Assembly (NCBI GenBank): GCA_964410485.1
Contig: CAYPHJ010000007.1
Span: 1-64,000, forward strand
Reading direction: 5' to 3'
From: CAYPHJ01 sp964410485
GTDB lineage: Bacteria > Desulfobacterota > Binatia > UBA9968
DNA: 64,000 nt
The position numbers were made by a program, and so were the translations under genes. Position 1 is the first letter of the stretch; the number at the start of each line of letters is the position of its first letter. Of the stretch, positions 62,002-64,000 are shown in pieces. The notes under the pieces are model-generated. The model was not told the DNA's origin, made no database searches, and saw only the letters and a list, made by a program, of their open reading frames with translations.

Positions 62002-63312
62002 TTACCGCTGGTCCGCCGCTGCCCGTATGCGTTTGGCCAATGCGGCGGGCGAAGCCATGGCCAAGGACAGCGGCACCATCAGGGCGCTGATGACGATGAG
62101 CGCCCAGATGGCGACGGAGTAGTTCCCGTGCAGGTCGAAGATGACGCCCATGACAAAGGGGCCTATGACGGCCGCGGCGATAGGAGCCCCCTGCAGCAGA
62201 CCCAGAACTCCTCCGATAGCCCGGGTGCCGAACATGATGCTGCCCACGGCGCCACGCATAGGAACCAGGCAGCCGAAGCTGACGCCGAACGTCAGAGCGA
62301 AGGGCACCGTGGCCGAAACAGAATGGACATCCATCAACTGCAGGTACAATAGGGCAAAGCCCATCATGGCGGCGACGGCTGCCAGAACGAATCGATAGTC
62401 CAGCCTGTCAAGCAAATAGCCGCCGCCCACACGCCCAATGCCGCTGATAATGAAGACCATGGACATGACCACGGCCGCCCAGGTCGCGGTGAGTCCGACG
62501 TCTTGCTGAAAATAGGGAATCATGTGGACTTGAAAGGCGGAGTTTACGACGAAGGTACCGGACAAGTAGCTCGTGAACAGCCAAAATTCCTTGGTGCGGA
62601 GCACCGCATGAAGCGTGAGCCCGCTGTCGGGCCGCCGGGGCGATGAGCCGGTGGCAAGTTGCGGGGAGGTTTCCTCCTCCGGCGGATCGCCGTCAGGGCG
62701 CAGACCATAGGGCTCCGGTCGGTCGCGCACGAGAAGGCTGAGTAGCGTCACACCGACCAAGATCAGTATGCCGTAGCCGATAAGGACCAGGCGCCAGCCG
62801 TGCGCCGCCTCAATTTGCGCGTTCAGTACGACGATGGGCGAGCCGAAGATCGGACCCGTTACCGCAAGCCCCATGGCCAGGCCGCGTTTGCGACGGAACC
62901 AGCGCGAGATGATCACAGGCCAGGTAACCGCGTGGCTGACTCCGGACGCTCCCAGGGCAATGATCACGAAGAAGAAAAAAAACGTGACGATACCGGTGGC
63001 GAAGCCGAGGCCGAGAAAGCCGACGGCTGAGATGACGGCGCTCCAGAAAATCAATTTACCCGAACTGAAGCGATCCAGCAGCAATCCGACAACCGGACTG
63101 ATAATGCCGGATTCCAGTTGGCGCAGCGACATGGCTGCCGAAATAACCCACCGGTCCCAACCGAAGGTGCGTTCTATGGGGAGGATCAGGACGCCGAACC
63201 CCTGGAAATAGGCGGCGGAGAAGATGGTGTTGGCGGCTATACTCGCGGCGACCATATACCAGCCGAAGAAGATCGGCCGCCGCTTTTTCTCGCTTTCAGG
63301 GGTATCGGTCAA
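62002..63312 (-). CDS. MFS transporter (oxalate/formate antiporter-like, OFA family)
   Basis: 436 aa with 12 membrane segments. The start FFGWYMVAASIAANTIFSAA and FGVLILPIERTFGWDRWVIS are typical of OFA/monocarboxylate-type MFS carriers, with the loop LLLDRFSSGKLIFW between TM2 and TM3 and the central cytoplasmic loop RPEPYGLRPDGDPPEEETSP. The substrate is probably a small carboxylate. The start is TTG at 63312, supported by AAGGAG 6-7 bp upstream, which overlaps the ABC-F stop codon. Confidence 0.87.
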   Translation of the reverse strand: MTDTPESEKKRRPIFFGWYMVAASIAANTIFSAAYFQGFGVLILPIERTFGWDRWVISAAMSLRQLESGIISPVVGLLLDRFSSGKLIFWSAVISAVGFLGLGFATGIVTFFFFFVIIALGASGVSHAVTWPVIISRWFRRKRGLAMGLAVTGPIFGSPIVVLNAQIEAAHGWRLVLIGYGILILVGVTLLSLLVRDRPEPYGLRPDGDPPEEETSPQLATGSSPRRPDSGLTLHAVLRTKEFWLFTSYLSGTFVVNSAFQVHMIPYFQQDVGLTATWAAVVMSMVFIISGIGRVGGGYLLDRLDYRFVLAAVAAMMGFALLYLQLMDVHSVSATVPFALTFGVSFGCLVPMRGAVGSIMFGTRAIGGVLGLLQGAPIAAAVIGPFVMGVIFDLHGNYSVAIWALIVISALMVPLSLAMASPAALAKRIRAAADQR

Positions 63313-63321
63313 GCTGGCTCC

Positions 63322-64000
63322 TTAGCAATTCGCCACGCTTCCGAGCGCTTCCAACGCTTCCCAGCGCGCGTAGTGAGCCTCGAGGTCTCGTTTGATCGCT
63401 TCCAGCCGCTCCATGGCGGCGCTGATTTCTTTGCTCGGCCGCCGATAGAACTCGGCTTCGCCCATCATACGATGAAGCTCGGCTTCCCGCGCTTCCAACG
63501 CTTCGATCTTTGCGGGCAGTGATTCCAGCTCGCGCTGCTCTTTATAAGAGAGCTTACGGGGGCGGTCATTGCGGTTCTCAGTTGGCATTGGGCTCGCCGG
63601 CTTGCGTCCTCGCTTGAGTGCTTCGGTTTGAGGCGCAGCGATCGGACTTTGGTACTGCTCCCAGTCCGCATATCCGCCGGCGTACTCTCCGACTTGGCCG
63701 TTACCTTCGAACACCAGCGTGCTGGTCACCACATTATCGAGGAAAGTCCGATCATGGCTCACGAGCAGCAGCGTGCCTTCGTAATCGGCCAAAAGATCTT
63801 CCAAAAGTTCGAGCGTATCGACGTCGAGATCGTTCGTCGGCTCGTCCAGCACGATCATGTTCACGGACTGGGTGAAGATCTTCGCCAGCAACAAACGATT
63901 GCGCTCGCCGCCGGATAATGACTTTACCGGTGAGTCGATGCGCTGGGGGGGAAATAAAAAGTCTTTGAGATAGCCGGTGACGTGGCGCGACCGACCTTTA
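63322..64000 (-). CDS. ABC-F family ATPase (Uup-like), 3' part, cut by the window edge
   Basis: The 5' end lies beyond the window; the visible frame continues to base 64000. It contains the second ATPase signature KSLSGGERNRLLLAK, Walker B NMIVLDEPTNDLDVDTLE and LLVSHDRTFLDNVV. A linker and a coiled-coil C-terminal domain follow (about the last 90 residues, LSYKEQRELESLPAKIEALE), as in Uup. ABC-F proteins act on ribosomes or in DNA maintenance. The stop (63322) lies 9 bp before the MFS start, so the two are probably co-translated. Confidence 0.88.
   Translation of the reverse strand, partial: KGRSRHVTGYLKDFLFPPQRIDSPVKSLSGGERNRLLLAKIFTQSVNMIVLDEPTNDLDVDTLELLEDLLADYEGTLLLVSHDRTFLDNVVTSTLVFEGNGQVGEYAGGYADWEQYQSPIAAPQTEALKRGRKPASPMPTENRNDRPRKLSYKEQRELESLPAKIEALEAREAELHRMMGEAEFYRRPSKEISAAMERLEAIKRDLEAHYARWEALEALGSVANC

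Overview
The window looks like chromosome of an uncultured, soil- or sediment-type Gram-negative bacterium. It encodes lipoproteins, an SRP RNA, a nearly complete hopanoid pathway, an orphan Bug-type solute receptor, a Rieske dioxygenase and metal-dependent amidohydrolases. This mix is typical of deltaproteobacteria-like candidate lineages such as Binatota or Rokubacteria. That placement is an inference from gene content only; no rRNA or marker phylogeny is available here.

Layout. (1) 0.17-7.2 kb: a complete phosphate-starvation locus, pstSCAB-phoU-phoB-phoR, all on the plus strand, preceded by two triplets of 11-bp-spaced direct repeats that look like Pho boxes. (2) 7.1-10.7 kb, minus strand: dnaX-ybaB-recR plus a small lipoprotein, then the SRP RNA and tRNA-Ser(GGA). 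(3) 11.5-15.4 kb: two overlapping SDR oxidoreductases, an arylmalonate-decarboxylase-like enzyme, a secreted cupin and a 4-oxalocrotonate tautomerase. (4) 15.5-24.8 kb, regulatory: a STAND ATPase fused to a C-terminal PhoB-type winged helix, tRNA-Ser(CGA), a large sensor histidine kinase behind a sigma54-like promoter, a kinase-dead QseE-like protein with a QseG-like lipoprotein, tadA, a nucleotide-kinase-like/BON fusion and a small excisionase-type HTH protein.

(5) 25-41.6 kb: the centre of the window. A flippase-like membrane protein, a glycine-amidinotransferase homologue and a diiron ferritin-like protein sit beside a hopanoid island: hpnI, hpnK, ispA, dxs, squalene synthase, squalene-hopene cyclase, hpnG, hpnB, hpnA and hpnH. 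Together these cover DXP formation, farnesyl-PP, squalene, hopene, adenosylhopane, side-chain processing and head-group glycosylation/deacetylation. hpnJ is not in the window. (6) 42-51.3 kb: a zinc-ribbon protein, a CBS protein, a Kef-type antiporter, a dienelactone hydrolase, a Bug receptor, yjbQ, rnhA, a DUF4168-like protein and a CDF-like protein with a degenerate metal site. (7) 51.3-61 kb: catabolic genes (class IV aminotransferase, SDR, Rieske dioxygenase alpha/beta, alpha/beta hydrolase, amidohydrolase) mixed with three decayed gene remnants (ppk, an EEP-family nuclease and an amidohydrolase). (8) 61.3-64 kb: a secreted protein, an MFS transporter and the 3' part of an ABC-F ATPase that runs off the window edge.

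Intergenic DNA is unusually rich in short tandem 7-8-mer repeats (TTGAACnn, TGGAGTAA, GTCnCCn) and in inverted-repeat elements with MITE-like or REP-like structure. Many start codons are GTG or TTG with good Shine-Dalgarno sequences. No CRISPR array, rRNA, prophage or intact insertion sequence was seen.
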